Assembly (NCBI GenBank): GCA_027485595.1 | Contig: JAIXQT010000048.1 | Span: forward strand, 1-54,914 | Length of the DNA stretch: 54,914 bases | Source of the DNA: Pseudomonadota bacterium | GTDB taxonomy: Bacteria; Bdellovibrionota_C; UBA2361; OMII01 | Direction of reading: 5' to 3' | Part shown: positions 52,867 through 54,914 of the stretch, in pieces | Layout: each line of letters opens with the position of its first letter | How positions within the stretch are numbered: position 1 is the first letter of the stretch | Translations under genes and position numbers: made by a program | The notes under the pieces: generated by a model | Told to the model about the DNA's origin: nothing | Database searches by the model: none | Seen by the model: only the letters and a program-made list of their open reading frames with translations

Positions 52867-53089
52867 GCCAGATACCTCTCTAGAAAATCTTCTGGAAGAG
52901 TTATGAAGAGAACAGCTTCGTATGTGACATGACTGTTTCAGCTAGCCGAAGTTCTTGACGAGATGTGCGTGTTCGACTGACGCAGAGGGGTGAAGCCGTC
53001 CTGGGGCCGGCAAAAAGCTAGTCGTATCAACACTCTACAAAAACCCTCCACCGAACTGAAGCACGAGAGACGTTTAGCCAGATACGGGG
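52867..53089. other. Non-coding divergent region
   Basis: About 220 bp between the exported-protein gene and a small plus-strand gene. Promoters for both would lie here, but I see no clear -35/-10 pair, palindrome or RNA gene. Confidence 0.35.
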
Positions 53090-53434
53090 GTGTACACGGT
53101 TTTTAAAGTTTTTATGACGGCACATCCTCCATCATGTATGTTCGACGCCCTCTCAAAGCTTGAGAAAGCCGTGGAGGCCGCTGCCCGATCCATTACATCC
53201 GCAAGCGTTCAAGACCACGCGGTTCTGAACAGAATCTCGTCTTACAAAGAGATAATCAGAAGACAACACTCGTTACTGGGGGACCTCAAGCGAGCCTCAT
53301 CCCGCGAAGACTGGAAGGAGGTCTCTCGCATCACGAGCCTCGTACATGGGTCATCCCTCATGATTAAGGTAGATGTCGGTTTTCTGCTCTCTCACCTTAA
53401 ATCTCGAACTCCAGCTTCCAGCGCTCGCTCATAG
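53090..53434 (+). CDS. Small helical hypothetical protein
   Basis: 114 residues if started at the GTG at 53090; ATG at 53114 or 53138 would shorten it. The body is strongly helical (FDALSKLEKAVEAAARSIT, then SSREDWKEVSRITSLVHGSS), probably forming a helical bundle. No signal peptide, membrane segment or known family. The start is uncertain because no site has a strong ribosome-binding sequence. Confidence 0.55.
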   Translation: MYTVFKVFMTAHPPSCMFDALSKLEKAVEAAARSITSASVQDHAVLNRISSYKEIIRRQHSLLGDLKRASSREDWKEVSRITSLVHGSSLMIKVDVGFLLSHLKSRTPASSARS

Positions 53435-53648
53435 CACTTCCGTACCCCTAAGACTTCAGAGGGGGCCACCTACATTCACCGTCACCGGCCTGAGGTTTGG
53501 ACATCGGCTGTAGGTATTTCGCTTGTCGAGAGCCCCTTCGAGGATTATGTAGGAGGGAGCGCACTGTCGACCCAAATGTTGTTGGAGCTCCGTCGACACT
53601 GTCAGACAGGTTCGTTTGGATACATCGCAGACTCCCAGAGGTACATTC

Positions 53649-54221
53649 ATGCCAAGCAATTGCTGGATTCAAAAGCTACTTTTCACCATCTCCATCGGAC
53701 TCGCTCCTGTCGCTCTATCGGGATGCGTCACCTCAACATCGCATCACAATCCAAATATGCGAGGGCTCCAGGAGGTCATCCAGACAGAATTCCCCACCGT
53801 TCAGGGCCCGCGCCAAAGCCTTGCAGCATATAGCGGAAAGATTGTGATGCTTCACTTTTTCGCGTCGTGGTGCTCGGACTGTATCGGTGAAGCGCCATCC
53901 CTTTCAAACCTCGACGCCGCTCTGAGAGGGTCGGATTTTCAAATAGTCGGGATAGCTATCGATGCCGACCCTTTCGAAACAGGCAGTTTTGTTTCCCGAT
54001 TCAAAATTCCATTTCCAGTTATCATTGATACCCAAGGAGAGTTGAAACAATACTTCTCTGTTAAAGATGTTCCGACCACGATCTTCCTTGATCGGATGGG
54101 AGTGCCGGTAACTTTCCAGGATCCTGAGACCGGGACAGCGACCGCGAAACTAAGCGGAGCTCGACGGTGGGATACAACGAAGCCGGTGGAAATGATCGCG
54201 GGTATGATTGAGGCACGGTAG
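53649..54221 (+). CDS. TlpA/ResA-like thioredoxin-fold lipoprotein
   Basis: 190 residues from ATG 53649 (AGAGG nine bases upstream); a TTG 33 bases further upstream is less likely. The signal sequence ends in a lipobox (ALSGC). The thioredoxin domain has the active site WCSDC in LHFFASWCSDCIGEAPSL, a following GIAIDADPFE strand, and the cis-proline region VKDVPTTIFLD. TlpA/ResA proteins reduce disulfides in the periplasm, for instance during cytochrome c maturation. Given the multi-haem subunit II in this genome such a role is plausible but not shown. Confidence 0.88.
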   Translation: MPSNCWIQKLLFTISIGLAPVALSGCVTSTSHHNPNMRGLQEVIQTEFPTVQGPRQSLAAYSGKIVMLHFFASWCSDCIGEAPSLSNLDAALRGSDFQIVGIAIDADPFETGSFVSRFKIPFPVIIDTQGELKQYFSVKDVPTTIFLDRMGVPVTFQDPETGTATAKLSGARRWDTTKPVEMIAGMIEAR

Positions 54222-54290
54222 CGCCCCTTCCGGGTAACGAAGAACGAATTCCTCGAACACGCTCTTCCGACGTCTCCTCGCATCAGACTA

Positions 54291-54914
54291 CTAACGACGG
54301 AACGGCTCGAAGAGCTCTAGAGCCGTTTGAAACACGCTCTCTGGGTCGCTCTTGGGATGGTGGAATATGAAGATCTTTTGACACCCACTCGAGGCTATCG
54401 GCAATGCAAGCTCCGCCACAGGAGGAACACCTCGCGGAGCTTCTTGATCGGTCCTCGATTGAGTAATCTGCTCACCGGCGTGATGAAGTCCATCAAACAG
54501 AAGCCACTTTCCTTCCCGGGATCGAATGAGCATCATGACGCTATCGCCCAACTCATACCCCAATCCATTATGATTCTCACCCCACGAGCTCCCAACTCCA
54601 GGCACAAGACTTTGGGATGGATCGGCTATCCCCATCCCCTCATCAGAGACCATGCACATAAGGAACCGCTGAGGCCGCTCCGACCGATCCAGGCAGGCAA
54701 ACTCCTTTAGAAAGATAGCTCCGGGCGCGAAGCACACACTCCCACTCGGTGGAATGTGAGGTATCACCCTCCCATGCTGCGCTACGTTGCGCGATGCTTC
54801 GGTTATCGCTGAGGACGCCGTAGAGACGGAGTCGCTCGAGAGGTAGTCAGGAAATTCAGCGGCAAGGGCTTGGCGGTTATAGACAGCTCCCGGAACGCCT
54901 CGCCATCCGGCGTC
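54291..54914 (-). CDS. HATPase-domain protein, N-terminus beyond the window
   Basis: 207 residues visible; the frame stays open to the right edge, so the start is missing. A GHKL ATPase pattern is seen: an N-box-like ITEASRNVAQHG, a G1 box VSDEGMGIADPSQ, and a G2-like GLGYELGD. These bind ATP in histidine kinases and anti-sigma factors. The spacing is short, as in stand-alone HATPase_c modules. Whether it belongs to a sensor kinase, an anti-sigma factor or another GHKL protein cannot be decided without the missing part. Confidence 0.6.
   Translation of the reverse strand, partial: DAGWRGVPGAVYNRQALAAEFPDYLSSDSVSTASSAITEASRNVAQHGRVIPHIPPSGSVCFAPGAIFLKEFACLDRSERPQRFLMCMVSDEGMGIADPSQSLVPGVGSSWGENHNGLGYELGDSVMMLIRSREGKWLLFDGLHHAGEQITQSRTDQEAPRGVPPVAELALPIASSGCQKIFIFHHPKSDPESVFQTALELFEPFRR

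Overview
The window looks like chromosomal DNA of an aerobic, diderm (Gram-negative type) bacterium. The evidence is an RND/adaptor/outer-membrane efflux tripartite system, lipoboxes, the murein-recycling ligase Mpl, and a caa3-type oxidase. The ImuA-ImuB-DnaE2 mutasome, a double-length UvrA of the kind known from Chlamydiae, and CoxII fused to two cytochrome c domains suggest a lineage from the old 'Deltaproteobacteria' neighbourhood or an uncultured relative. The sequence alone does not settle the phylum. No rRNA, tRNA, CRISPR array, intact insertion sequence or integrase gene was seen.

Layout. 0-2 kb: the first codons of one SUMF1/FGE-like exported protein and a complete paralogue, followed by hairpin repeats. 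2.1-8 kb: efflux operon (adaptor, RND pump, TolC-like factor) on the minus strand. 8.3-14.4 kb: imuA-imuB-dnaE2 on the plus strand, interrupted between imuB and dnaE2 by a duplicated, diverged piece of the dnaE2 5' end lodged between copies of a palindromic repeat. 14.5-18.3 kb: a TraB-like protein, a DUF4397-like exported protein, and a divergent DUF6502-like regulator overlapping a lipoprotein gene, with two operator-like palindromes between the divergent genes. 19.1-23.5 kb: SGNH hydrolase, an Flp-type pilin, a GT4 glycosyltransferase and a GT39-like membrane glycosyltransferase (cell-surface polymer genes). 24.2-28.6 kb: SIMPL protein, CNT nucleoside transporter, mpl and a small membrane protein. 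29.3-34.4 kb: caa3 oxidase operon sco-ctaC-ctaD-ctaE-ctaF, facing a DtxR-family repressor gene across a strong inverted repeat. 35-36.8 kb: GatB/YqeY and TIGR01777 genes.

37-42.2 kb is the most unusual part. It is a cluster of small, unrelated genes separated by at least four attC-like recombination sites (R''...R' pairs such as GCATAAC...GTTATGC with two paired inner boxes and bulged bases), with no integron integrase in the window: a CALIN-type gene cassette cluster. Plus-strand cassette genes end at or inside the left end of an attC. A second set, namely a DUF2283-containing toxin-antitoxin-like pair and four ORF6N-domain genes in various states of decay, lies antisense to the inferred attC orientation; three of the ORF6N genes have their natural stop codons inside or beside the attC core.

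42.2-54.9 kb: an exported protein carrying a nuclease A inhibitor (NuiA)-like domain, a truncated prs remnant next to a 13-bp inverted repeat, a HAD phosphatase, a zinc metallopeptidase, the 1794-residue tandem UvrA, an exported unknown protein, a TlpA-like lipoprotein, and an HATPase-domain gene running off the right edge.

Functionally, the window combines DNA damage tolerance and repair (imuAB-dnaE2, uvrA), terminal respiration with its copper chaperone, envelope transport and polymer synthesis, and a recombination-active accessory segment.
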